From: UBA11346 sp038203025
GTDB lineage: Bacteria; Planctomycetota; UBA11346
Direction: 5' to 3'
Assembly (NCBI GenBank): GCA_038203025.1
Contig: JBBREK010000009.1
Span: 1-40,095, forward strand
DNA: 40,095 bases
A program made the translations under genes and the position numbers. The notes under the pieces are model-generated. The model did no database searches and had not been told where the DNA came from. It saw nothing but the letters and a program-made list of their open reading frames with translations. Positions 15,851 to 23,588 of this stretch are shown here, piece after piece. Position 1 is the stretch's first letter, and each line of letters begins with the position of its first letter.

Positions 15851-16873
15851 ATGCCGACCCTGGTCTGCTACTTCGCGCGCGTCGGCGACCTGGTCATGTT
15901 CACCCCAGTGCTCAAGGCCCTGGCCGCCCAGGGTCCGGTCGAGCTGGCGGCCCGTCCGTGGGCCAAGCCGCTGCTGGGAGCCGAACCCTACCTCGCCGCC
16001 ATCCACACCATCGACAAGCCGAACGCGCCGTGGTGGCAAGAGTTGCTCGCCGGCTCGCCGCGACGCGCCCTCACTGCGACGCTGCGCGGACGCGGCTACG
16101 ACCGCATCGTCATGCTCGACCGCGAGACGCCGGGCATCGCCGCCTGGATTCGTTCGGTGGCCGGCACCATCCCGGTGACCGTCCTGCCGCACGTCGCCCA
16201 GGGCCAGGCCGGGCATCTGGTGGAGGCGAATATAGCCGCCTGCGTAGCCGCCGGCGTTCCAGTCGCCGATCCCCATCCGACCCTGACCATCGATCCGGCC
16301 GCCCGCGTCGCCGCAGAACAGCACCTCGCCAGCTTCGGACGGCGAGTGGTTGCGGTACAGGCGGGCTCCTCCCTGACGCATCGCTGGCTGCGCCGGCAGC
16401 CCAATCTGAAGGGTCTGACGCCCGGACAGTGGGCCGGACTGTGCAGCCGCCTGCTGCGTGAGGACCAGACCGACGCGGTGGTCTTCCTCGGCTCCGCGCC
16501 CGAGGGCCGCGAGGCCCGCGCCATCCTTGCCGCCATGCCGGCCGAGATGCGTAGCTGTTGCCACGACCTCACCGGCGCCGTGCCGCTGTCCAGACTGCCC
16601 GCCTTCCTCGTTGCGTGCCGGGCCTGCCTGTCGGTCGACACCGGTCCAGCCCACATCGCCGCTGCCGTCGGTTGTCCGCTGCTGGCGGTATTCGGCCCAA
16701 CCGATCCGGCCCGTTTCCTGCCACGTGGCCCAGGACGTATCGCCGTGGTCGAAGGTTCAGCCCCCTGCCGGCCGTGTCATGGCACCAGACTATTCAAGAC
16801 CTGTCGGGCGAATATCTGCCTGAGCACGTTGCCCGACGCAGCCTTGTGGTCGGCGTGGATGCAGCTGGCGTGA
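15851..16873 (+). CDS. GT9 heptosyltransferase-family glycosyltransferase 1
   Basis: A 340-residue GT9 (GT-B fold) enzyme, the family that adds heptoses to the LPS inner core from ADP-heptose. The start at 15851 gives MPTLVCYFARVGDLVMFTPVLKAL, the standard RxGDxxxxxP-type opening. The C-terminal donor domain has the signature CLSVDTGPAHIAAAVGCPLLAVFGPTDPARF in parts, followed by a cysteine pattern (CRPCHGT, then C and C). The stop overlaps the GTG start of a second GT9 gene. A longer frame upstream runs through the intergenic region and lacks homology, so I reject it. Confidence 0.9.
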   Translation: MPTLVCYFARVGDLVMFTPVLKALAAQGPVELAARPWAKPLLGAEPYLAAIHTIDKPNAPWWQELLAGSPRRALTATLRGRGYDRIVMLDRETPGIAAWIRSVAGTIPVTVLPHVAQGQAGHLVEANIAACVAAGVPVADPHPTLTIDPAARVAAEQHLASFGRRVVAVQAGSSLTHRWLRRQPNLKGLTPGQWAGLCSRLLREDQTDAVVFLGSAPEGREARAILAAMPAEMRSCCHDLTGAVPLSRLPAFLVACRACLSVDTGPAHIAAAVGCPLLAVFGPTDPARFLPRGPGRIAVVEGSAPCRPCHGTRLFKTCRANICLSTLPDAALWSAWMQLA

Positions 16874-17967
16874 AACGCCTGTTCCTGACCTTCGAGGCAC
16901 TCGGCGACGCGGTGATGCGCTGCGCTGCGCTGCGCTGCCTCGCCGCCAATGCCGAGCTACATCTGGCCGGCCGACCATTCCTGTCCATCTACGGCGACTG
17001 TCCGTGGATCGGCCGAACGATCGACGCCGGCTCGCTTGCCGCCCGCCGCTACTGGCTGCCGGACGGCCTGGTCGCCGGGCGTGCCGCCCTGGCCGCGACC
17101 CTGCGGGGGGCAGCCTACGACGAGATCATCTGCTATCAGCGCGATGCCGATCGTGGTCTGCGTGGCTGGCTGCAGCGTCGGGTACCCGCCGCCCGCCTGC
17201 GCGAGATCCCGCGCCAGCATGGTCGCCAGCCCGGACACGTCACCGACCAAGGGGCGGCCATCCTGGCAGGCATCGGCGCCCCGACCGCCGATTTCGACGC
17301 GGTGCCCAGGCTAGAGCTGTCGGCCGAGCGGCTGGCCCTGGCCCAGACGCGCGTCCGTGATCTGGCCGGCGACCGCCCAGTCTGCTTCCAGCCCGGTTCG
17401 GCCCTAGCGACGACGCCGTGGTGGGATCTGCGCCGCCGCCGCATGGGCAATCCCAAGGCCCTGCCGGCATCGACCTGGTCGGCCCTGGCTGAGCACCTGC
17501 TGCGCTCGGAGGCTGCCAGCGGCATCGTGCTGCTTGGATCGCGGGGCGAGCTGTCCCTGGCCAGCGCTGTGCGCGACGGCGTGCCACAGGACCTGCGCTC
17601 GCGCGTCCACCTCGACGCGGTTGGCCTGGGTGTGCCGGAGATGGCCGCCCTGGTCCGCGCCTCGGCCCTGCTGATCTCGGTCGACACCGGCCCGGCCCAT
17701 GTCGCAGCCGCGGTCGGGGCCCGCGTGCTGGTCGCCTTCGGCCCGACCGATCCCGCACGCTTCGCCCCACGCGGCCCGGGCGAGGTGCAGACCATCGTCC
17801 ACGATATCGCCTGTCGGCCGTGCCACGGTACACAGGCCGCCAAACGCTGTCGCGATAACCGTTGCCTGGGTCAACTACCGGTCGCGCGGCTGGCCGAAGC
17901 CGCCGTGGCGATGCTCAGCCGTTGGAGTTCTGCTCGGCCGCCAGGCGCTGCTGCGCCTCCTGGCTGA
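16870..17967 (+). CDS. GT9 heptosyltransferase-family glycosyltransferase 2
   Basis: A 365-residue second GT9 enzyme starting at a GTG that overlaps the stop of the first (GTGA). It opens with VKRLFLTFEALGDAVMRCAALR. Its donor domain has LLISVDTGPAHVAAAVG followed by VLVAFGPTDPARFAPRGPG, and it ends with the same C-x2-C-H-G-T then C-x4-C layout as GT9-1, suggesting the pair arose by duplication. Two consecutive GT9 enzymes fit sequential heptose additions to an LPS core. The last 53 nt overlap a convergent small gene. Confidence 0.9.
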   Translation: MKRLFLTFEALGDAVMRCAALRCLAANAELHLAGRPFLSIYGDCPWIGRTIDAGSLAARRYWLPDGLVAGRAALAATLRGAAYDEIICYQRDADRGLRGWLQRRVPAARLREIPRQHGRQPGHVTDQGAAILAGIGAPTADFDAVPRLELSAERLALAQTRVRDLAGDRPVCFQPGSALATTPWWDLRRRRMGNPKALPASTWSALAEHLLRSEAASGIVLLGSRGELSLASAVRDGVPQDLRSRVHLDAVGLGVPEMAALVRASALLISVDTGPAHVAAAVGARVLVAFGPTDPARFAPRGPGEVQTIVHDIACRPCHGTQAAKRCRDNRCLGQLPVARLAEAAVAMLSRWSSARPPGAAAPPG

Positions 17968-18142
17968 TCTGCACCCGGTCGACGCGGTTCGACGGTGACT
18001 GCAGCGAGGACTGACCGGCCTGCTCGATCGAACTGAGCAGTTTCTCGATCACCGCCTTGGACACGCGTTGGCCGGCTAGGGTGGCCCCGATCGAGGCGGA
18101 GCTGCCGGTGGCACCATTCACGCTCAGCAGGGAGTCGCTCAT
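17915..18142 (-). CDS. Small protein, motility-protein-like, unassigned
   Basis: A 75-residue frame starting MSDSLLSVNGATG. It has a central amphipathic helix (AGQRVSKAVIEKLLSSIEQAG) and a C-terminal RVDRVQISQEAQQRLAAEQ segment. The layout recalls the short YjfB-type putative motility proteins and the tails of small flagellar regulators, but the match is by general pattern only. It overlaps the 3-prime end of GT9-2 by 53 nt on the opposite strand and is divergent from xseA, with 45 nt between the two starts. It could be a real small gene or an open frame; composition and helix pattern favour a real one. Confidence 0.5.
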   Translation of the reverse strand: MSDSLLSVNGATGSSASIGATLAGQRVSKAVIEKLLSSIEQAGQSSLQSPSNRVDRVQISQEAQQRLAAEQNSNG

Positions 18143-18187
18143 ATGGCTTGATGGTACGCCGTCCGCAGAGAAAAGACAACCCACAGC

Positions 18188-19417
18188 ATGGAAACCGAAA
18201 CCCCGCTTTCCGTCACCGCCCTGACCCAGCGCATCAAGCACACGCTCAACGATGTCGGCCCCCTCCTGGTCGCTGGCGAGTTGTCGCAGGTCAAGGTGGT
18301 CGCCAGCGGCCATCTCTACGCCACGCTCAAGGACGAGGGGGCGGTGCTTTCCCTGGTGATGTGGCGCGGCAGCGTGGCGCGCATGGGCCGCATCCCGGCC
18401 GAGGGTGCCCGGGTCACCGTGCGCGGCTCGCTGGATGTCTACCCGCCGCGCGGCAGCTATCAGCTGATCGCCTCGCGCATCACCGAGGCCGGCCAGGGCG
18501 ACCTGGCGGCCCGGCTGGAGGCGCTGAAGGCCAAGCTGGCCGCCGAGGGCCTGTTCGACGAGGAGCGCAAGCGTCCGCTACCCCTGCTGCCGCGTGGCGT
18601 CGGCCTGGCCACCGCCGCCGGCTCGGCGGCCCTGGCCGACATGCTGCACAGCATCCGCGACCGCTTCCCGGCCATGCCGGTGATGGTCGCCCCCTGCCTG
18701 GTCCAGGGACGCGGCGCGGCGGCCTCGATCGTCGCGGCCCTCGACCGCCTGGTGGCCCATCCCGGGGTCGAGATCATCATCTGCGGACGCGGCGGCGGTT
18801 CACTCGAGGACCTGTGGGCGTTCAACGAGGAGCCGGTGGTGCGTGCCCTCGCCACCTGCCCCAAGCCGGTGGTCAGCGCCGTCGGTCACGAGACCGACTG
18901 GACCCTGGCCGACCTCGCCGCCGACCTGCGCGCCAAGACCCCGACCGCCGCCGGCGAGCTGTGCGTGCCGGTGCAGGCCGAACTCGTCGCCCAGCTGGCC
19001 GAGGACCGCCTGCGCCTGGACACCGCCATCGCCAGAACGCTGGACGACGCCTGGGCGCGCCTCGCGGCGCTGGCCGCGCACCGGGCACTGGCCGGTCCGG
19101 CCTATCAGATCCAGATCCGCCAGCAGCGCCTCGACGAGCTGTCCGGACGGCTGCTATCGGCTGGCTTCCGTCGCATGGCCGACGCCCAGGCCCGCCTCGG
19201 CCAGGCCGCCGCCAAGCTCGATGCCCTGTCGCCGCTGGCGGTGATCGGCCGCGGCTACAGCGTCATGCTGACGCAGGAACGGCGCGTGGTCCGACGCATG
19301 GCCGACGCCCCGCCCGGCACCCAGCTGGAGGCCCGCGTCGCCGACGGCTGGATCTTCGCCGAGGCGGTCGGCCTCCAGCCGCTGCGGCTGGGCGAGCCGG
19401 GCGACATCTACGGCTGA
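18188..19417 (+). CDS. xseA: Exodeoxyribonuclease VII large subunit
   Basis: A 409-residue XseA, the catalytic subunit of exonuclease VII, which degrades single-stranded DNA in both directions and acts in recombination and repair. The N-terminal OB-fold domain (about 6-100) starts SVTALTQRIKHTLNDVGPLLVAGELSQ in two pieces. The catalytic region has the family block IIICGRGGGSLEDLWAFNEE and VVSAVGHETDWTLADLAADLRAKTPTAA in parts. A helical region and the C-terminal VIGRGYSVML follow. Length is near the usual 400-450. The small subunit gene xseB is not adjacent. Confidence 0.96.
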   Translation: METETPLSVTALTQRIKHTLNDVGPLLVAGELSQVKVVASGHLYATLKDEGAVLSLVMWRGSVARMGRIPAEGARVTVRGSLDVYPPRGSYQLIASRITEAGQGDLAARLEALKAKLAAEGLFDEERKRPLPLLPRGVGLATAAGSAALADMLHSIRDRFPAMPVMVAPCLVQGRGAAASIVAALDRLVAHPGVEIIICGRGGGSLEDLWAFNEEPVVRALATCPKPVVSAVGHETDWTLADLAADLRAKTPTAAGELCVPVQAELVAQLAEDRLRLDTAIARTLDDAWARLAALAAHRALAGPAYQIQIRQQRLDELSGRLLSAGFRRMADAQARLGQAAAKLDALSPLAVIGRGYSVMLTQERRVVRRMADAPPGTQLEARVADGWIFAEAVGLQPLRLGEPGDIYG

Positions 19418-19493
19418 TCCGCAGCGGGATCTTCCATGAACACGGGCAGCCGGTTCCATGGATGGAGTCGCCGGCCGGCGCCAAACTGCGCCC

Positions 19494-20390
19494 ATGTGCA
19501 CCGCCACCCAGCCTGCCCCCGCCATCCCCGCCTACGCGCAGCTGACGCCTGACCCCGCGTTTCCGCTGATCGCGCCGGCTCAATTGCCGGCCATCGCCGC
19601 CACCGACTGCTACCCTGGCCTGGATGCCGATCAGCTCGTCGCCTTCCATACCCGCGGCTGGACCGTGGTCCGAGGTCTGGCCGACCGGGATAGCGTCGCC
19701 CGGCTGGAGCAGGAATGCGAAGGTCTGCACGAGCGCATGGCCGAAGCTGATGCCGACGGACGGCACCGCGTCAGCACCAGCTGGGAGGAGCACGCGGATC
19801 CCTCTCGGCCGAAGCGCGTACGTCAGTTGATGCATTCGCAGCGCGTCTGTCCGACCCTCGACGCGCTCAGCCGCAGCGAGACGATGCTGGCGATCATGCG
19901 CCAGCTCATCGGACCCGACGTCTACCTCTTCCACTCCAAGCTGATGATGAAGGCGGCCCACGAAGGCTCGTTCACCCCCTGGCATCAGGACTTCCAGTAC
20001 TGGCAGCTCGAATCGTTGCTGCCCACCCAGGTCAACTGCATGGTCTACATCGACGGCGCCAACCTGGACAATGGCTGCCTGCGCATGATCGATGGCACCA
20101 ATCGCGGCGGCCTGCTGCCGATCCATCGCATCGCCTCGCAGTCCTTCTCGATAGGCCTGCAGGGCGGTCTGGACGACTGGCCGAGCACCTCCATCCCGGT
20201 CGAACCCGGCGACGCCATCATCTTCGGTTCCTACGTCATCCATGGCAGCGGCCCGAACACCTCGGACCGGCACCGCCGCGCCAACACCTTCGCCTTCGAC
20301 CGGCCAGGCAACGTGCGGTCGACCACTGGCGCCGAGGCCCTGCCGCTGGAATTCCACCGCTGCGGGACACCCGACCCGCTCAGCAGGTAG
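19494..20390 (+). CDS. Phytanoyl-CoA dioxygenase (PhyH) family protein 1
   Basis: A 298-residue Fe(II)/2-oxoglutarate-dependent oxygenase. The iron-binding facial triad is visible: His164 and Asp166 in WHQDFQYW, and His250 in YVIHGSGPN, with Arg261 in DRHRRANTFAF likely binding 2-oxoglutarate. The substrate is unknown; PhyH-family enzymes hydroxylate a wide range of small molecules. I chose the ATG at 19494; another at 19458 would add 12 residues, and neither has a clear ribosome-binding site. It follows xseA by 76 nt and converges on clpS. Confidence 0.85.
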   Translation: MCTATQPAPAIPAYAQLTPDPAFPLIAPAQLPAIAATDCYPGLDADQLVAFHTRGWTVVRGLADRDSVARLEQECEGLHERMAEADADGRHRVSTSWEEHADPSRPKRVRQLMHSQRVCPTLDALSRSETMLAIMRQLIGPDVYLFHSKLMMKAAHEGSFTPWHQDFQYWQLESLLPTQVNCMVYIDGANLDNGCLRMIDGTNRGGLLPIHRIASQSFSIGLQGGLDDWPSTSIPVEPGDAIIFGSYVIHGSGPNTSDRHRRANTFAFDRPGNVRSTTGAEALPLEFHRCGTPDPLSR

Positions 20391-20402
20391 TCGATCCTGG
20401 GA

Positions 20403-20424
20403 CCGACAAGCTCCAGCTCGTCGG
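20403..20424. terminator. Weak hairpin between convergent phyH and clpS
   Basis: CCGAC (20403-20407) pairs with GTCGG (20420-20424), with an inner AGCT/AGCT pairing, in the 44-nt gap between two convergent genes. There is no T-run on either strand, so this would be at best a factor-dependent transcript end. The overlapping 12-mer CCTGGGACCGAC also occurs at 15791-15802. Confidence 0.3.
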
Positions 20425-20434
20425 AAGCGGACTC

Positions 20435-20749
20435 CTACTCCGCTGGCTCCATCTCCGCCGACATCGACCCCTTGCTACGCGGTAGCCGGGAGTCTTTACC
20501 AAAGGCGTGGATCTGCTCGACCTTCAGTTCGGCGCGCTCCTTCGAGGTAGTGTCGAGGATGGTGCGGCCAGCGGCATCGACCTCGCAGGCATGGAGGAAG
20601 GCCCGCTCCGGGGTCTTGGCGAACAGCGCCACCAGCATCTCGATGACGTACTCGTAGGTGTGGTCGTCGTCGTTGAGCAGCACGACATGCCAGCGCGGCG
20701 CCAGTGTCGTGCGCTGCTTGATCTCCACGTCGGGTGTCGCCATCGGCAT
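20435..20749 (-). CDS. clpS: ATP-dependent Clp protease adaptor ClpS
   Basis: A 104-residue ClpS, the adaptor that delivers N-degron substrates to ClpAP. The core VVLLNDDDHTYEYVIEML contains the Asn-Asp-Asp pocket (26-28) that holds the substrate amino group. The histidine that in E. coli ClpS (His66) also contacts the N-terminal residue is replaced: the aligned segment is EVDAAGR. The EVD-xxGR-x-I form and the C-terminal KGSMSAEMEPA extension look like the version I associate with Planctomycetes. No clpA neighbour is present. It is divergent from the barrel gene, with heptamer array R5 between them. Confidence 0.92.
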   Translation of the reverse strand: MPMATPDVEIKQRTTLAPRWHVVLLNDDDHTYEYVIEMLVALFAKTPERAFLHACEVDAAGRTILDTTSKERAELKVEQIHAFGKDSRLPRSKGSMSAEMEPAE

Positions 20750-20808
20750 GCTCCGATCTCAGCGATCTTCGCGCCGGTGCAAGTCCGCGGATGAACCGAG
20801 AAATCGCA

Positions 20809-20947
20809 GTTCGCGGTTCGCGGTTGTAGCTACACGTGTTGTGTGTTGAGGGTGTTCACCAAACGGGTGACCACGTGTAAACCCAATATGGTCCGTATTC
20901 GATGGTCCAACCGCGAACCGCGAACCGCGAACCACGAACCGCGAACC
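20809..20947. repeat. Inverted heptamer array R5
   Basis: The left arm 20809-20825 has two GGTTCGC-type units plus GTT. The right arm 20909-20947 has five AACCGCG units (one AACCACG) plus AACC. The core is AT-richer than its surroundings and contains its own 8-bp stem: TACACGTG (20831-20838) with CACGTGTA (20872-20879). The segment 20880-20912, read on the minus strand, matches 40018-40050 of R6 at 31 of 33 positions. The element lies in the promoter gap between divergent clpS and the barrel gene. Confidence 0.92.
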
Positions 20948-21007
20948 CACGGCGGCATTTAGGATGAATGGTTGATCCACCCGATGAGGCCGTAACACGG
21001 CCCACCC

Positions 21008-21889
21008 ATGCGCCTCCATGTCCTCGTCCCCATCCTCGCCGCCGGTCTGATCTTCGCCGAGGATGCCGTGCCGATCCCGCCGGCCGCCCCGACTCCGCCG
21101 CCGTCGAACTGGGAATGGAAGACCAAGCTGGGCATCTTCTTCCAGAACACCGCCGCGCACAACGCCGAGACCTCGCGCGACACCACCATCTCCGGCACCA
21201 ACGACAGCCTCGCCTACAAGCTGCAGGGCGAGGGCACGCTGGTGTGGAAAGAGGACAAGGATCGCCTCGAACAGAAGCTGGAAGCCAACTACGGCCAGAT
21301 CAAGACCAAGGACCAGGACGAGTGGCAGGAGAACGCCGACAGCATCCGCTATGGCATCACCTACGAACGTACCCTGACCAAACCCCAGTTCACGTACACC
21401 AACGGGACGGCCGAAAGTGTTTTCACTGGCAAGGATCCGGACAATGAACCGTTCGATCCAGTCACGACCAAGCTGTCGGTTGGTTACGGACACCGCTACG
21501 AAGACCTGCTGCCGGAGAAGGATTCCCTGGTCTGGCGGGTCGGTGTCTATGTCCGCAAGCGCTGGGAACGCGACGTCCCCGATTACCAGACCGAGGTGGA
21601 GACCGGTCCCGAATGGTACGTGCGCTACGAGCGCACTCAGACCGAGGACATCCGCTACTTCGCGCAATACGACGGCTACAGCGAATTCAGCGATATGGGG
21701 CACGTGACCAACCTGGGGCAGGCCGGACTCAGCGTCCGGGTCGCCAAACTGCTGACCGTCGAACTGAAGGGGCGGGCCTACTACGAGACCCGGCCGGTCG
21801 AGGCCGCCCGGACCGACGAAGGCTACAACCAGTGGTCCTTCCGCGAAGAGGCCCTGGTCGGCCTGGTGTGGGAGACCGGGTCGCTGTAG
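21008..21889 (+). CDS. Outer-membrane beta-barrel protein, DUF481-like
   Basis: A 293-residue protein with a signal peptide (MRLHVLVPILAAGLIFA) and a short Pro/Ala linker. The mature part is made of alternating amphipathic strands (WKTKLGIFFQNTAAHNAET, LAYKLQGEGTLVWKEDKDR, DPVTTKLSVGYGHRYEDLL and others), typical of DUF481 or DUF3078-type barrels. The final strand runs to the C-terminus (EALVGLVWETGSL). It probably sits in the outer membrane; no ligand can be suggested. It is divergent from clpS. Confidence 0.75.
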   Translation: MRLHVLVPILAAGLIFAEDAVPIPPAAPTPPPSNWEWKTKLGIFFQNTAAHNAETSRDTTISGTNDSLAYKLQGEGTLVWKEDKDRLEQKLEANYGQIKTKDQDEWQENADSIRYGITYERTLTKPQFTYTNGTAESVFTGKDPDNEPFDPVTTKLSVGYGHRYEDLLPEKDSLVWRVGVYVRKRWERDVPDYQTEVETGPEWYVRYERTQTEDIRYFAQYDGYSEFSDMGHVTNLGQAGLSVRVAKLLTVELKGRAYYETRPVEAARTDEGYNQWSFREEALVGLVWETGSL

Positions 21890-21919
21890 ACCGGGCCTGG
21901 CGACGTCTAGCCTGCCTCC

Positions 21920-22591
21920 ATGTCCACCATCCTCATCACCGGCGCCTCCAGCGGGATCGGCGCCGCCGTCGCCCAGGCCCTTGCCCCGCACCACCACCTG
22001 ATCCTGGTGGCACGTCGTCAGGAGCGCCTGGCCGCTCTGGCGCAACGCCTCGGAGCGACGGCCATTGTCGCCGATCTGGCGACGCCGGACGGCCTCGCTG
22101 CGGTGGTCGCCGCCGTCAACGGCCCGCTGCACGCCCTGATCAACAACGCCGGCATTTTCACCCTCGCCGCTACCGACGCCATCGACCGGACGCATCTCGA
22201 CCAGCTGTGGCGCATCAACGTCGACGCACCGATGCTGCTAACCGCGGCTCTGCTGCCGCGCCTGGCCGACGGCGGCTGCGTGGTCAACATTAGTTCGACG
22301 GTGGTCGAAAACGCCTTCCCCGGCTGTGCCGCCTACACCGCCAGCAAATGCGCCATCGAAGGCTGGAGCCGGGTGCTGCGCGAGGAGCTGCGCCCGCGCC
22401 GCATCCGCGTCGGCATCGTCGCTCCGGGCCCGACCGACACCGAGGTCTGGCCAGACGCTTTCGCCAGCGCCGATCGCACCCGCATGGTCCAGGCCGCCGA
22501 CGTGGCGGCGGCCGTGCGCCTAATGGTCGAGGCACCAGCTGCCGCGTCGATCGACCGTATCGCAATCACCCCTGCCAGCGGGGCGATCTAG
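21920..22591 (+). CDS. Short-chain dehydrogenase/reductase (SDR)
   Basis: A 223-residue classical SDR oxidoreductase. It has the NAD(P)-binding glycine motif GASSGIG (8-14), with an Arg pair (ARR, 31-33) after strand 2 that suggests NADPH preference, the NNAG motif (75-78), and the catalytic Ser125/126, Tyr139 and Lys143 (YTASK). A PGPTDTEV segment follows the active site. At 223 residues it is slightly shorter than the usual 250. The gene lies 30 nt downstream of the barrel gene on the same strand. The substrate is not predictable. Confidence 0.92.
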   Translation: MSTILITGASSGIGAAVAQALAPHHHLILVARRQERLAALAQRLGATAIVADLATPDGLAAVVAAVNGPLHALINNAGIFTLAATDAIDRTHLDQLWRINVDAPMLLTAALLPRLADGGCVVNISSTVVENAFPGCAAYTASKCAIEGWSRVLREELRPRRIRVGIVAPGPTDTEVWPDAFASADRTRMVQAADVAAAVRLMVEAPAAASIDRIAITPASGAI

Positions 22592-22628
22592 CACTTCGCT
22601 AGCGCTCCCGGTGTATTATCCTCGCAGC

Positions 22629-23018
22629 ATGACACGCTGGACCAGTGACCTCGCCACCGGCAACCTCGACATCGATCGCGAACACCAGGAACTGGTCGAG
22701 ATCGTCGATCAGCTGAAGGCAGCCGCGGCCGGCGGTGACCAGAAGGCGCGCCTATCGCACGCCCTCGACTGCTTCCGCGACCACGTCCTCCGCCATTTCC
22801 CGAACGAGGAACGCGAGATGGAGGCCAAGGGCTACCCCGGCCTGCCCAAGCACCGTCAGGCGCACGCCATCCTCTCGACCCTGGTGATCGAGCTGGTGGC
22901 CAAAGACACCGGCGGCGAGACCGTGCTCTACAGTGAGGTCGATCAGCTGGCGCAGGCCCTCTACCGCCACATCCTGCTGGATGACAAGCCGTTCGCGGCG
23001 TTCCTCACCAAGGGCTGA
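22629..23018 (+). CDS. Bacteriohemerythrin
   Basis: A 129-residue four-helix hemerythrin. The diiron ligands are all present at the expected spacing: His19 (DREHQEL), His56 and Glu60 (RHFPNEE), His75 and His79 (KHRQAH), His114 and Asp119 (HILLDD). Bacteriohemerythrins bind O2 and act in oxygen storage, delivery or sensing. The start at 22629 (MTRWTSDLATGN) matches the family N-terminus. A small gene begins directly after its stop codon, and the pair are probably cotranscribed. Confidence 0.93.
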   Translation: MTRWTSDLATGNLDIDREHQELVEIVDQLKAAAAGGDQKARLSHALDCFRDHVLRHFPNEEREMEAKGYPGLPKHRQAHAILSTLVIELVAKDTGGETVLYSEVDQLAQALYRHILLDDKPFAAFLTKG

Positions 23019-23252
23019 ATGGTCGACCTGCCCAGGCTGAGCAAGAGCCAACGCGACGATGTCGGCGACGCCCGGCTCATGCTGGAAGCCGCCGCCCATA
23101 ACGCCTCTATCGTTACCCGGCACCAGGGCGAACTCGACCTTGAGCGACTGCAGGCCCTGGAGAACGCCTCAGCCCAGGCCGCCCAGGCCGCCGGCACCCT
23201 GCGACGCATCGTCGTCCAGCTGAAGAATCGTCCCCAGGAGCCTATCTCCTAG
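23019..23252 (+). CDS. Small helical protein downstream of hemerythrin
   Basis: A 77-residue frame whose ATG follows the hemerythrin stop codon with no gap. It is predicted almost wholly helical (DARLMLEAAAHNASIVTRHQGELDLERLQALENASAQAAQAAG), with a basic end (LRRIVVQLKNR). No known domain is recognised. Strict adjacency and similar codon use favour a real gene. Its end overlaps the end of the convergent ClpS-like gene by 4 nt. Confidence 0.55.
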   Translation: MVDLPRLSKSQRDDVGDARLMLEAAAHNASIVTRHQGELDLERLQALENASAQAAQAAGTLRRIVVQLKNRPQEPIS

Positions 23253-23566
23253 TCTTCGCGTTCTGCCGTGCAGGCGACGCCTGGACACAGACGCGGTACC
23301 CGCGTGCAGGCCTTGAGCCGCACGCACACCGCTTCGGCATCCTCCTGGGTTAGACCCCGGCGCGCGACGGCACTGCCTTCGGTCTGGGCCTCGACCGCGA
23401 TCATCTCTGAGACCTCCTCGGACAGGCCACAGGCCTTTTGCAGGCCGAGGATGACCAGATCGAAGGGCGTCACGTCATCATTGAGCAGCACGACCTTCCA
23501 GCCGCGTTCGGTCAGGACGACGCTGTCCTGCTGCGGGCTGACGTGCGTATCCGGCATGGGCGGCAA
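23249..23566 (-). CDS. clpS: Divergent ClpS-like adaptor
   Basis: A 105-residue second ClpS-family protein. The core GWKVVLLNDDVTPFDLVILGLQKACGLSEE keeps the Asn-Asp pocket (29-31) and the TPF segment. The region equivalent to E. coli His66 reads VEAQTEGSAVA, without the histidine. The C-terminus is cysteine-bearing (ACTRVPRLCPGVACTAERED) and unlike other ClpS proteins. It may recognise a different class of N-terminal residue, or bind another AAA+ partner. An internal ATG (MPDTHV) 3 codons in is an alternative start. It lies 22 nt downstream of the sugar isomerase gene on the same strand. Confidence 0.8.
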   Translation of the reverse strand: MPPMPDTHVSPQQDSVVLTERGWKVVLLNDDVTPFDLVILGLQKACGLSEEVSEMIAVEAQTEGSAVARRGLTQEDAEAVCVRLKACTRVPRLCPGVACTAERED

Positions 23567-23588
23567 GCCTGCCCGCCGCCCAGGCGGT

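Noticed and set aside
20759..22195. 478-residue open frame on the minus strand
   Set aside because: It is antisense to the barrel protein and reads through array R5. The plus-strand gene has a signal peptide and barrel strands.
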